Assembly: GCA_024707385.1 (NCBI GenBank)
Contig: JANPZW010000013.1
Location: forward strand, 939,465 to 1,003,464
Direction of reading: 5' to 3'
DNA length: 64,000 bases
Source: Cellvibrionaceae bacterium
GTDB lineage: Bacteria > Pseudomonadota > Gammaproteobacteria > Pseudomonadales > Cellvibrionaceae
Shown: one piece after another, positions 52,617 to 63,200 of the stretch
How the letters are laid out: every line of letters starts with the position of its first letter
How positions within the stretch are numbered: position 1 is the stretch's first letter
The notes under the pieces: model-generated
What the model saw: only the letters and a program-made list of their open reading frames with translations
What the model was told of the DNA's origin: nothing
Databases searched by the model: none
Position numbers and translations under genes: made by a program

Positions 52617-54809
52617 ATGATCGACAAAACCATCATCAACCTCAGGCGCAATATCAAGGCCTCGACCGGAAATATCGGTCTGGCATTGGGTGCATTGGTG
52701 TTATCCGCTAACGCTTATGCGGCCTGCACTTACACCGTGACTAACCAATGGTCCAACGGATTTAATGCAACCGTTAAAATAACCAACACCACAGATACCG
52801 CCATCAATGGTTGGAGCGTGCAGTGGCAATACAGTGGCGACAACCGCGCCTCCTCAGCTTGGGGTACCAATTTGGCGGGAAGCAATCCCTATACCGCCAC
52901 CAACGTGTCCTGGAACAATGTCATCCTGCCTAATCAATTTGTTGAATTTGGCGTTCAGGGAAGCAAACTGGAAGGCGCTGCGGAAATTCCTTCAGTCACC
53001 GGCTCTGTGTGTGGCAATGCTAACCAAGTGGTGGATGGCAATGTTTATATTCAGATAGACAAAGCAGCAGACTATGTTTTCGTTTATGTCGATGGCGTAG
53101 AGAAAATTCGTTGGGCAGCGCCCACACCGGCCATCACCAATGACGGTGCCGCGCCTGCGCGGATCGGGGAAAAAATTGATATCACGCATTTGCTGGCCCT
53201 CGGAGAAAACGAAATCAAGATTGTCGCCGCAGCGGACAACTGGTATGGAATAAACGGAGGCTACGATGTGCGCCTTTGGCAAGGTGACAATCTGCTGATT
53301 GATGCGAGCGAGGATTTCGCTTTGGGCAACGTCGCATTCAATGGGATTCTATTTAGCGACACCGTCACGGTGGATGTCGAAAATTCTGGTCCTAAACGCA
53401 CCTTAACGCTTAATTCCGCCAACGGCGGAGAGGCGATCTATATCAATAATGTATTTACCGGTAAATATGTCCCGGCGACATTTGCGCTGGCGTCCGGCGA
53501 ATACAGGGTTGGCTTGGGTGAGTCCACCTCCACCGCCGATTGGGCGAACAATACTGCGGTATTCACTGGTCAATTCCGCGAGTTGGATATTGTCGTCAGC
53601 GATCAAAATATCACTTTGAATGCTGCGCACATACCGGTACTCGACGAGCCGAAGGAATGGAAAGTCGCGATAGTCCCGTACGCAGAAGTGCATTTCGGTC
53701 TGACGAACGCCGAGGCGAATGCTGGCCTTAACGCTGCAACCAATAATATCGGCATTTTGACCAGTGACGACATCCAGGTAGCCGCCGCCGCCGTGCGCGC
53801 AACCAGCGACGAGTGGTTGTTGCCTCTCTCCTATGGATTGATGAAATGGGATGTGACGGTGCTGCCGACAGTGACGCAGAAGGTTTATCACACGGATTAT
53901 TTCCGCTGGAGTACCGCGATGATTACTGGAGAAATTGCGTCCTACGATATGGTGATTCACCTGATCCCTAACCGCACCATGATCACCAACGGTAATGGTC
54001 ATCGCGTGACGGTGGTCAACGATATTGGCGGCCTTGGCGAGCGTCCTTACGCCTACATGCCACAAAGTTGGTTGAATGCCGAGGGCAATACTCTGGCGCA
54101 GCGTCTGCAGAATGTGTTGCCGTCCACCGGAATGCTGCATGAATCTCTGCACACCTATGACAACTATCGTTTGAATGACTACAACGGTGTGCGGCAAGTA
54201 CACGGTGCGGAAGCCCATGGCTATGGCGTGCAGGATTGTGGTCTCCCCTCAGAATGGTTGTGTTGGTATCGCGGCTATATTCGTTCACAAATCGGCGAGG
54301 ATACTTCGATCATCAACGGATTTAATTCGGCGGTGAAGTTAGCTGGAACGGATGTGACCTATGTCGGTGTATTCAATTTGATGCGCGGCGGGCGCAGCGC
54401 CGAACAGTTGTGGAGCTTCCGCAAATCAGAGAGCCGCATTCGCAACAACAGCACCGGCAGCTGCTTGGATGTTGCATGGGGCAATACCGAGGATGGCACA
54501 GAAATTCTGCCCTGGAGCTGTCATACCGACCCGAATCAACAGTGGGCGTTGCATGAAGTGCAAAACAGTGGGGCATATCATCTGGTGAACCAAAACAGCG
54601 GCAAGTGTGCGGAATTCACCACGGAAGGTTTGCAGCAGGAAACCTGCGGTGCGCGTTTGGCACAGCGTTTTATTCTCGGCTCCGCGAACAATGGTGCTTT
54701 CCAGTTAAAGGATCTGTCGGGTGAGTGCCTGACCCAGTCCCTGGGTGACGAAATGATCATGGAGAATTGCAGCGAGAGTTCTTCGCGCCAGTTCTGGTAC
54801 TTTGACTGA
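52617..54809 (+). CDS. Secreted CBM2 - HEXXH domain - ricin-lectin protein
   Basis: 730 residues. Signal peptide with cleavage near AYA-AC (35/36), then a family 2 cellulose-binding module (about 36-135; conserved Trp in TNQWSNGF, INGWSVQW and TNVSWNN, paired Cys). An unassigned beta-rich region (140-330) follows. Next is a domain with MLHESLHTYDN, an HEXXH zinc motif (His508, Glu509, His512) with further His in HGAEAHGYG as a possible third ligand. The last 130 residues are a ricin B-type lectin (CLDVAWGN, SGKCAEF, QQW/RQFW). The ATG at 52617 has GGAG upstream. The central part looks like a metallopeptidase anchored to plant cell wall, but no named peptidase family was recognised. Confidence 0.75.
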   Translation: MIDKTIINLRRNIKASTGNIGLALGALVLSANAYAACTYTVTNQWSNGFNATVKITNTTDTAINGWSVQWQYSGDNRASSAWGTNLAGSNPYTATNVSWNNVILPNQFVEFGVQGSKLEGAAEIPSVTGSVCGNANQVVDGNVYIQIDKAADYVFVYVDGVEKIRWAAPTPAITNDGAAPARIGEKIDITHLLALGENEIKIVAAADNWYGINGGYDVRLWQGDNLLIDASEDFALGNVAFNGILFSDTVTVDVENSGPKRTLTLNSANGGEAIYINNVFTGKYVPATFALASGEYRVGLGESTSTADWANNTAVFTGQFRELDIVVSDQNITLNAAHIPVLDEPKEWKVAIVPYAEVHFGLTNAEANAGLNAATNNIGILTSDDIQVAAAAVRATSDEWLLPLSYGLMKWDVTVLPTVTQKVYHTDYFRWSTAMITGEIASYDMVIHLIPNRTMITNGNGHRVTVVNDIGGLGERPYAYMPQSWLNAEGNTLAQRLQNVLPSTGMLHESLHTYDNYRLNDYNGVRQVHGAEAHGYGVQDCGLPSEWLCWYRGYIRSQIGEDTSIINGFNSAVKLAGTDVTYVGVFNLMRGGRSAEQLWSFRKSESRIRNNSTGSCLDVAWGNTEDGTEILPWSCHTDPNQQWALHEVQNSGAYHLVNQNSGKCAEFTTEGLQQETCGARLAQRFILGSANNGAFQLKDLSGECLTQSLGDEMIMENCSESSSRQFWYFD

Positions 54810-54822
54810 TCTGATGAGAAAC

Positions 54823-54849
54823 AAAAAAGCCGCCTGAGGGCGGCTTTTT
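54823..54849 (+). terminator. Intrinsic terminator after the CBM2/ricin gene
   Basis: AAAAAAGCCGCC/GGCGGCTTTTT with a TGAG loop; strong on both strands. Confidence 0.9.
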
Positions 54850-54943
54850 ATTGTCTGACGTACAGGGATCTGTGCACTTTATATAAAGTGATGTTATAGC
54901 CGATGAATAATCCCCAGATCAGCTGGTTCAGAAGCGGCGGACT

Positions 54944-55934
54944 TCAATCCAAAGATTTGCCCGCCAGCATGCGCAAAAAAGTATTTCGAACAGTGGTGCT
55001 GTTATCGCGCCAGGTAAAAAAACGGGTTTCGCTATCGGGATTCTCCGTGTCCACGCCAATACCCCAAAGTGGAGCCGCCGATGTCGGCAGCATGGCATAG
55101 CGCAAATCACCGATCTGCCCCTCCCGATCCTTGATGGTCGTCAAGTAACCCTCGGAAAGCCCCGCAAAACGCCGGATGTCTCGCAACGCGCGTGAATTTT
55201 TCGGCAGATTCCAGGTCGCGGGATCGAATATTTCCGCTGTATCGCCGACGTAAACCTGTTGATTGAAGAATCCTGCCCGCACGGCAATTACCTGGACTCT
55301 GTCGCCCTCGGTGAGCAGAACTCGCCACAACAACAGATTGCCGAGGGTCGGTTTTACCAAAATCTTTTCCGGCACAAATCGGCTTTCCGCCCATTGTCGC
55401 GCGATATTTTCCGCGCGATGCAACTGCAGCGCTCCCAGGCCCAGATACAAAACAGCCGCTACCAGCCCAAATCTCCAGCGGCTTTGTGATCGCAGAGCGA
55501 GCAGCAAACCCATTGCAACCAGCAGGGTGAATAGCGGATCCACCACGGCAATCAGATTGAGGGAAACCGGATGAGGCAGGACCGGCCAGAGCAGATGAGT
55601 GCCATAACTGGTACAGACATCGAGCAGACAGGCGCTGATGTAACCGGCCAGAGCTGCGAAAAAAAAGTGCGGCGCCGTTGAGATGGCGGCGCAGCAGTGG
55701 CCAGAGGATGAGCATCGCCAAGGCCGCACCCAGAGGAGCAAAAAATAGCGAATGGGTGAAGTGGCGATGATATTCCAGGACCAGTAGCGGGTCGGTCGAA
55801 CTGCGGATCAGGACATCAAAATCCGGTACGCAGGCGCTTACGCCGCCAGCAATTGCGGCTGGGCGACGCTTGTCTTTTGGCGCCGTAGATGTTGCGACAA
55901 GCGCGCCAGTGAGCGCATGGGTGATCAGGTCCAT
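54944..55934 (-). pseudogene. YdjM-like membrane-bound metal-dependent hydrolase, frameshifted at a T8 tract
   Basis: The first frame (from the ATG at 55934) has the family start MDLITHALTGAL and the metal motif HRHFTHSLFF. It reaches LLRRHLNGAALFF and diverges after eight T (plus-strand A8 at 55659-55666). The second frame then continues naturally with AALAGYISACLLDVCTSYG and further membrane segments to 54944. Removing one T gives a 329-residue protein. The family (DUF457/YdjM) is an inner-membrane, His/Asp metal-binding hydrolase of unclear substrate, some members LexA-regulated. Either a real disruption or a homopolymer error. Confidence 0.8.
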
Positions 55935-56211
55935 AAGTAGATGCAAGTGTTAAGTGAATGACCCTCCCCGAACTGTTCGCAGAACGGAAGCCGGCGGCGA
56001 GGTGCTCTATAGTGAATTTTACGTGCAGATCCGGATACTTAGCAGATTTTATTGTCGTTTTCACCAAACATGGATCGAGTCAATCTATCTCCTTGAATCC
56101 GAGCGGTGTAATATTTCACAAAATTCCGCGCCGCACGCCCTTATAATACAGGCGCATCTTTCAGGGCACTTATCCCATCATCGATTGATATCGGACAACA
56201 GGGAGCAACTC

Positions 56212-58353
56212 GTGGCTATTGATTTCATCCCCGCCGGCGAATTCACGCAAGAAACCCGCCACCTTAAAATTCAGACTGGACTGGCAGATGACTTGCTGCT
56301 ACTACGTCGATTTCAGGGCACGGAAGGCATTTCGCAATTATTCCAGTTTGAGTTGGATCTCCTCTCCCACAATGGCCAGATCAATCCGCAGGATATTGTC
56401 GGTGACAATGTCAGCATTTCGATTGCGCCGGAAGGTGAAGAACCGCGTTTTTTCAACGGCTTTGTTAAAACATTTCAATACACGGGCCTGGAGAAGCGCG
56501 GACTTTATGCCTATAAAGCCGAGGTGGTGCCCTGGTTCTGGTTTCTCAGCAAGCGCACGGATTGCCGCGTCTTTCAGAACCAGACGGTACAGGAAATTGT
56601 GGAATCCATTTTTAATGAACTCGGTTTCCCGGATTACGTTTTCGCGTTGGTGGGTGAACACCCCAAATTAGAATATTGCGTGCAATACAACGAATCTGAC
56701 CTGGATTTTATCAGCCGGCTGCTGGAGCACGAGGGAATTTATTATTTTTTCGAGCATCAGCCGGACAAAAATATATTGCATCTCTCGGACGATGCCTCGC
56801 ATTACAGCGATACGACCCCGGCGGAGATTGAGCACAGTTCCGGTCGGCGCAGCGGTTATTACATTCGCTTGTGGCAGCACCTGTACCAATATTGTTCCGG
56901 CGCTTATGCGCAGACCGACTTCAATTTCGAGAAATTCAATCAGTCGCTGCTGACAGAAACCTCCACCACATTAAAGCTGAAAAACAACGCCTCCTTTCCC
57001 CGTTTTGAATTCCCGGGCAGCTATCGGGAAAATGAACTAGGACGCACCTTGACCAAACTGCGGATGCAGCAGGAAGAGATGAATTACGAGCGCATCAGCG
57101 CCGCCAGTAATTTGCATACCCTGGAGGTGGGCAAAAAATTCCTCTTGAAGTCGGACGAGACCGAAACAGATCACAACCAGTCGTTTACGATCACGGAAAT
57201 CCGCCACTCCGCTTACAACCCCAGCTATCTGGAGAGTGAAAGCGAGGAGCCGCCTTATAGCAATCAATTCGTCTGCCTACCGTCGGCGACAACTTTCCGG
57301 CCTGCCTATGTCACACCGCGTCCGCGTATCGATGGTGTGCAGACCGCGGTGGTGGTGGGCAAATCCGGCGACGAAATCTATACCGATAAATACGGTCGCA
57401 TCAAAGTGCAATTCCACTGGGACCGCTACGGCGCCAAAGACGAAAACAGCTCCTGTTGGGTGAGGGTTTCCACTCCGTGGGCGGGCAATAAATGGGGGTC
57501 TGTCACCATTCCTCGCGTTGGCCAGGAAGTGGTCGTCACTTTTCTGAACGGCGATCCAGATCAGCCGCTGGTCATTGGCAGCGTTTATAACAGTGCGCAC
57601 ATGCCGCCATATCCGCTGCCGGAAGGCAAAAGCATGATGGGTATGAAATCCCGCTCCAGTAAAGGTGCCGATGGTGGCAGCTATAACGAATTGGTGATTG
57701 ACGATACGAAGGGTTCGGAAGGATTCCGCATCAACGCGCAAAAAGACTACAACATGAAGGTGGGCAACGACTCAAGTACCCATGTAGTCAATAACCACAC
57801 GGGCAAAATCGACGGCAATTCCACTACGACAACGCAAGGTAATACCACGCATACCACAAACGGCGATGACAGTTTTACCGTTGGCGGTAACCGCACGGCC
57901 ACTGTATCGGGCAATGAAGAGAGCACCGTGCAGGGTAATTCCACGATTACGGTTGGGGGCAATGAAGATGTGAGCGTCGGCGGTAATACGACATATACCG
58001 TCGGCAGCAATGATAGTGTGAGCATCGGCGCAAAGCAGGATATTTCCATCGGCAGCAACCAATCAGTGACGGTCGGTGCGAATCAGGAAACCGTGGTCGG
58101 TGCCAATCACAGTATTCAAGTGGGCGGCAAACAGGAAATCAGCGCGATGATGCAGGACGTTTCCATCACCACCAATGCCTCGCTATCGGCGTTGCAAATT
58201 TCTCAGACGGGACAGGCGCAGATCACTCTGTCGGTGGGCGGCTCCAGCATCAGCATGACGCCCGCGAGTATCACTTTGTCCATGGGCGCGAGTTCGGTGA
58301 CCATCAGTCCCGCCGGCGTCATGGTGTCCGGCCCCATCGTCAAATTGAATTAA
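56212..58353 (+). CDS. vgrG: Type VI secretion tip protein VgrG (TssI)
   Basis: 713 residues from the GTG at 56212 (GGAG 8 bases upstream); the open frame to 55954 adds 86 residues without VgrG character. Gp27-like N-terminal region (LLLLRRFQGTEGISQLFQFE, SDLDFISRLLEHEGIYYFFEH), then a gp5-like OB fold (KVQFHWDRYG, CWVRVSTPWAG, VVVTFLNGDPDQPLVIGSVY) and a C-terminal series of short Gly-Asn-Thr/Val repeats (about 520-640) forming the beta-helical needle. No extra effector domain is fused. Trimers cap the Hcp tube and carry the downstream cargo. No tss structural genes are in the window. Confidence 0.95.
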   Translation: MAIDFIPAGEFTQETRHLKIQTGLADDLLLLRRFQGTEGISQLFQFELDLLSHNGQINPQDIVGDNVSISIAPEGEEPRFFNGFVKTFQYTGLEKRGLYAYKAEVVPWFWFLSKRTDCRVFQNQTVQEIVESIFNELGFPDYVFALVGEHPKLEYCVQYNESDLDFISRLLEHEGIYYFFEHQPDKNILHLSDDASHYSDTTPAEIEHSSGRRSGYYIRLWQHLYQYCSGAYAQTDFNFEKFNQSLLTETSTTLKLKNNASFPRFEFPGSYRENELGRTLTKLRMQQEEMNYERISAASNLHTLEVGKKFLLKSDETETDHNQSFTITEIRHSAYNPSYLESESEEPPYSNQFVCLPSATTFRPAYVTPRPRIDGVQTAVVVGKSGDEIYTDKYGRIKVQFHWDRYGAKDENSSCWVRVSTPWAGNKWGSVTIPRVGQEVVVTFLNGDPDQPLVIGSVYNSAHMPPYPLPEGKSMMGMKSRSSKGADGGSYNELVIDDTKGSEGFRINAQKDYNMKVGNDSSTHVVNNHTGKIDGNSTTTTQGNTTHTTNGDDSFTVGGNRTATVSGNEESTVQGNSTITVGGNEDVSVGGNTTYTVGSNDSVSIGAKQDISIGSNQSVTVGANQETVVGANHSIQVGGKQEISAMMQDVSITTNASLSALQISQTGQAQITLSVGGSSISMTPASITLSMGASSVTISPAGVMVSGPIVKLN

Positions 58354-58366
58354 TCCGGAGATACCC

Positions 58367-59666
58367 ATGGGTGGGGAAAATGCAATTCAGAAGGAAATTG
58401 CCAAACTGACAGAGCATTGGCAGACCTTCACCGACGGAGATCACGCAATTCTGCATTGGCTGCTCAAAACCGCCGACGTGCCCCTCGCCAATACCTTCAT
58501 CAAAATCAAAGAGCAGTTTGATGCGGATAATGGCGATTGGTTTATCCAACTCACGTCCGAATTTCGTGATATGCAAAGTTTCGCCGGAGATCTGGCGGAA
58601 GAGTTCAATGAATTAATAGAAGAAGGACTTGCTGAGGCGGATGGTGACACGCCCCTCAACGACTGGAAAAAGCCGGACCTGCGCAAGGCGCAAAGTGGAT
58701 TTCACGCACTTTTTCTCAGCTGCGACGCCATCCTGAATCTTTTTTGGTAAGGATATAGAGCTGCTCACCTTGGTCCTAAGTCCTACGGCAGTCAAAAAGC
58801 CCCAGGAATATAATCAATGGTGGGCATGGGCCTGCAAAATTCGCCGCGATTATAAAGAATGGAATTCTAAACTGAAATTTCTGGTTTTGGATAATGCAGA
58901 AAAGCCGTTTCTCTCACAGACCATCACTCAAAATGGCGATGTTGCACTCAGTCAAACGCCGCCACTGAACTTCAATGCCGCCGCGCGCGCGGTCGCCGAA
59001 CAGGCAAATGACGGTTCGGACAGCGGACAATTCCGCCTGCATTTGCTCGATATGAACAATGCGATTGGCGAGCAAGACAGAGGTAAATTGGAAAAATCCT
59101 CTGCAGCCGCACTGGCCATTACAGAAAAAAATCAGTGGTTGGATATGTGGACGACAACGCTGATGACCCGCGGCGGAGGCTGGCTGAATTTCAAGGTTTT
59201 TGATCTCGCAGTAAAGGATTATCGCCAAGCACAACAGATAGCCTTGCAGGGAATCGAAAAACAAACGCCGGGTTGTGAAAAATTATTGCTACAGGCCATG
59301 TTGTTTGAAGGTACCGCCTATTTCATGGCGAATTATCTGGAGCACGCGGCCAAGGCGTATCAAAACGCGGCAAAAAAAGCGGAAGAGTTGAAAGACTCCT
59401 GGATGTGTCTGGAAGCATGGCGCATGGCGTCGCTCAGCATGGAGCGTTTTAAAAAAACCGATATCGCATGGCAGTTCGCTAATCAGGCATTTGCGGTTGG
59501 GCGAGGCATGAAGCCGGAGGAGCGTGAACAATCAACACTGGCATTTGTCGGTCAGGCAATGTTGCGGATCAGCCCCAACGGTCAGGTCAAAGCGGAAGTC
59601 AAAAACGCGTTTGACCGGATGCTCGGTGAGGATTGGCTGAAACAAATGGATGCCGCAACAGCATGA
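58367..59666 (+). pseudogene. Putative T6SS cargo adaptor/chaperone, split by a T6 frameshift
   Basis: Two frames meet at T6 (58740-58745). The first (58367-58750, 127 residues, Glu/Asp-rich helices) ends LFLSCDAILNLFW. The second, with no good start (TTG at 58770), continues VLSPTAVKKPQEYNQWWAWACK to 59666. With one T fewer the sequence reads ...DAILNLFGKDIELLTLVLSP..., a single 432-residue helical protein whose last 170 residues look TPR-like. I do not recognise a named domain (not clearly DUF4123 or DUF2169). Position between vgrG and PAAR/Rhs suggests it loads the effector. Its stop overlaps the PAAR gene by four bases. Confidence 0.7.
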
Positions 59667-60244
59667 TGCCCGTCATCAAACATTTCGATCCCGTAATGGG
59701 AGTCGACATTCACATAGTGGTATTACCTCCGGGCGTACCTACACCCCTGCCTCATCCACATATCGCCATGATCATCGACCCGATGGATTATGTGCCTATG
59801 TTGGGTGCGACTGTATTTATCGGCCCTCTGCCGCGTGCATCAGCGGGGACAGCGGGTAAACCCATTCCGCATATTCCCATGGGTGGACCCTTCGTCAAGC
59901 CACCGATGAACGAAGACGAGATCTTTATGGGCAGCGCCATGGTGCTGGCTGATGGAGATCCGCTGAGTTTTACCGCTCTGCCGGTGTTGAGCTGCCAGGA
60001 CGTGGGCATGATCTCGCCGCCGCGCAAAAAGCCCAAACGTTCCTACGGTATGGTGTTGCCCACCAGTATCGTGATGGGAATTCCCCTGGGTATGCCAGTG
60101 CTCGTCGGTGGTCCGCCGACCATCAATATGATGGCGCTGGGCATGGCAGCGGTGATGAAGGCTTTGGGCCCGGCGCTGAAAAAATTGCGGGCGTTGCAAA
60201 AAGAAAAGCGCCCGGGTAAAAAAGATATCCGATGCAATCCATAA
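59663..60244 (+). CDS. PAAR-like domain protein (probably the N-terminus of the Rhs effector)
   Basis: 193 residues from the ATG at 59663, overlapping the previous stop. The Rhs-type PAAR pattern is visible: PVMGVDIHIVVLPPG, PLPHPHIAMIIDPMDYVP, FIGPLPRASAGTAGK, GSAMVLADGDPLSF and CQDVGM; the His/Cys residues would bind zinc at the spike tip. The last residues RPGKKDIRCNP are unrelated to the family. One base off in the A6 tract at 60218-60223, the alternative frame reads KISDAIHNKAKKLMDKLG and runs into the Rhs gene, so the two are very likely a single 1407-residue PAAR-Rhs protein. Confidence 0.85.
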   Translation: MMPVIKHFDPVMGVDIHIVVLPPGVPTPLPHPHIAMIIDPMDYVPMLGATVFIGPLPRASAGTAGKPIPHIPMGGPFVKPPMNEDEIFMGSAMVLADGDPLSFTALPVLSCQDVGMISPPRKKPKRSYGMVLPTSIVMGIPLGMPVLVGGPPTINMMALGMAAVMKALGPALKKLRALQKEKRPGKKDIRCNP

Positions 60245-60260
60245 CAAAGCCAAAAAACTG

Positions 60261-63200
60261 ATGGATAAATTGGGAGTGCCGCCCAATATTCGTAACAGAG
60301 TCCATAAATCCATCTGCGCCGTCACAGGTCACCCGGTGGATGTCGCTTCAGGAAAACTCTTCACCGACGCCGTGGATTTTGAATTACCCGGCCCCATTCC
60401 GCTGAAATGGGAGCGCACTTGGTTTAGCACCTCGGTTTACGAAGGGCCGCTCGGGCATGGCTGGCATCACAGCTATGATCTCGAGTTGATGGAGGGTGAC
60501 AAGGCAATTGCTGTGCGTTTGGCGGACGGTCGCCCGGTGGCTTTTCCACGATTGAATGTGGGCGAAACCTGTTTTGAGCGCGCCGATCGCCTCACCCTGC
60601 TCCGCGATTCCCGGGGATATGCAGTGGATACCATCGATGGCCAGCGTTACCGCTTTGAAATTGCTATTCCAGCGGAAAAACGCCATAGGTTGAGATCTAT
60701 TGCGCACAAGTCTACGGGCGCCAAAATTGAATTCGAATACGATGGGCATAATCGCCTGCGTCAGATTATCGACAGCGGCGGGCGTTTTATTCGCCTGGAA
60801 TACAACGCTGATAATCTTCTTCATAAAATCTTTCTTCCGCATCCAGATAGTCACCGTATAGAAGAATGGATGTGCGCGGTCGAATATCATTATCGCGATG
60901 GCGAATTGGTGCGAGTGGATGACGCGCTGCAACAGCCGTGGACCTATGAATACCAAAATAATTTGCTGGTAAAAGAAACCTACCGCAACGGTTTGAGTTT
61001 TTATTTCCGCTTCGATGGCAGCGATCACAATGCGCGTTGTATCGAAACATGGGGCGATGGCGGGATTTATTATCGTAAGCTCAGTTACGACCTGGAAAAC
61101 AATATAACTCGGGTGCAGGACTCCCTCGGGAATGTGACTGAATATCACCATAATCAGGTGGTGCCCCACAGAATTATCGACCCGCTTAAAAACATCACAA
61201 CGATTGAATACAACGAATACTCTCAGATCATTTGCGAAACCAATGCTCTGGGCTTCAAGAAAACCTTTGAATACGACGAGTTTGGTAATACTACCAAGAC
61301 GACCAACCGCGATGGCGCTATTACTGCTCTGGTATACGATCAGAATCACAACCTGATCGAAGTGGAAGACGTTGTGGGCGGAAAATGGCAGTTCCGCTAC
61401 AACAACCACAACCGCTTGGTGGAAGAAATTGATCCGCTAAGCAATAAAACTTCTTATACCTATAACGACGTCGCCTTGGTATCCATCACGGATGCCAATC
61501 TGAATCAATATTTTTTCCAATACGATCAGCATCTGAACCTACGCAGCATTTCGGATAAAAATGGGTTGGAGATAGAGTGGCAGTACGACAGCCAAGGCAA
61601 CCTTGTCACCATTACCGATGCGCGAGGCAACAAGCGCATATTTCAGCACGACGTTTTGGGTCGGGTAAAACAAATCAATGAGCCCGATGGCAATGTGCGG
61701 CGTCTGCAATACGATGCCGATGACAACGTTATTCGAACGCAAGATAAATACTACGAGGTCCAATTCCAGTATCAGGGTATGGGCCGGCTTGCTGCACGCA
61801 CTCAGGGCGGGACTACGGTTAAGTTTGAATACGACACAGAGGAGCGATTAAAAGCAATTATCAACGAGCATGGCAAAGTCTATGATTTTGAGCTTGATCC
61901 GCTGGGTGAGGTTGTCACCGAATCAGGGTTCGACAGGCTAACTCGTCGGTATTTGCGCGATGGATTAGGACAGGTCAGACGAGTTCAGCGACCCGATGGG
62001 CGTCACTCCACTTACAGTTATGACGCCGATGGACGAATTACCGATATCACCCATTACAACGGTGAACGGGAAAAATATGAATATCGTGCCGATAGCGCAC
62101 TGATTAAAGCCAGTAATAGCCACGCTCAGATAGAATTCAAACGAGATTTACTAGGCCAGGTCGTTAAAGAGATTCGCGATCAATATTGGGTTGCTTCAGA
62201 ATATGACGCATTAGGGAATCGGGTTCGTATCACCTCGTCTTTGGGATTGCAGCAAAATATTACGCGTGACAGCGAAGGACGTGTGAAGCAGGTCGCGGTG
62301 GGTAAAGATCGGCAATTTGTCACGCAATATACATTTGATGACATTGGCCTGGAGCTGCAGCGCGATTTGCCGGGTGGCATTCAGAGTCGTTGGCGGCGAG
62401 ACAAGCTCGGACGACCTGTGCAACAGGATGTTGTGAGCGGACAAAAAAACCACTCCCGCAAAACTTACGTATGGGGCATGGATGATCGACTGACCAAGGT
62501 CGTCGATGCATTGGGTCGCGAAACCCTTTTTCATCATGACGTTCTTGGTAGCCTCACAGCAGCGCAATATAACCAGGCAAATTTTGATCTGCGCATGCCG
62601 GATGCTGTGGGCAACCTTTTCCGCAGCGAAACGAAGAAAGATCGTGAATATGGGCCGGCGGGACAGCTGCTCGCTAAGCACGATAAAGAGGGCACTACAC
62701 GTTATCAGTACGATGCCGAAGGCAATTTGATTTGCAAATTAGAACCCGGCGGGAAAACGTGGCGTTACGAATGGGATGCTACAGGCTTCTTGCGCAAAGT
62801 GGTTCGCCCGGATGGGCGCGAAGTTAAATTCGAATATGATCCTTTGGGTCGGCGCATCAGCAAAACCTTCAACGGCAAAACCACTCGCTGGGTGTGGGAC
62901 GGCAATAATCCGTTACACGAGTGGGTGGAGTCGGTTCAATCCCGCGCACCACTCAGGCGAGTTCAGACCAATCAACCTGCGCAAGATGAAATTGCCGCAG
63001 ATCAGCGGGAAATCATCCTGCAGCCACTCCAATCCCAGGGCCCGCCAGCCGTTCCGGAGGGTGATGAAAATAATCCGGCAACTTGGCTGTTCGATCCAGA
63101 ATCCTTTGCGCCTATGGCGAAAATGGTTGGCGACCGCTATTACCCCGTCGTCACCGATTATCTTGGCACACCCGTGGAGATGTTCGACGACGCAGGCAAA

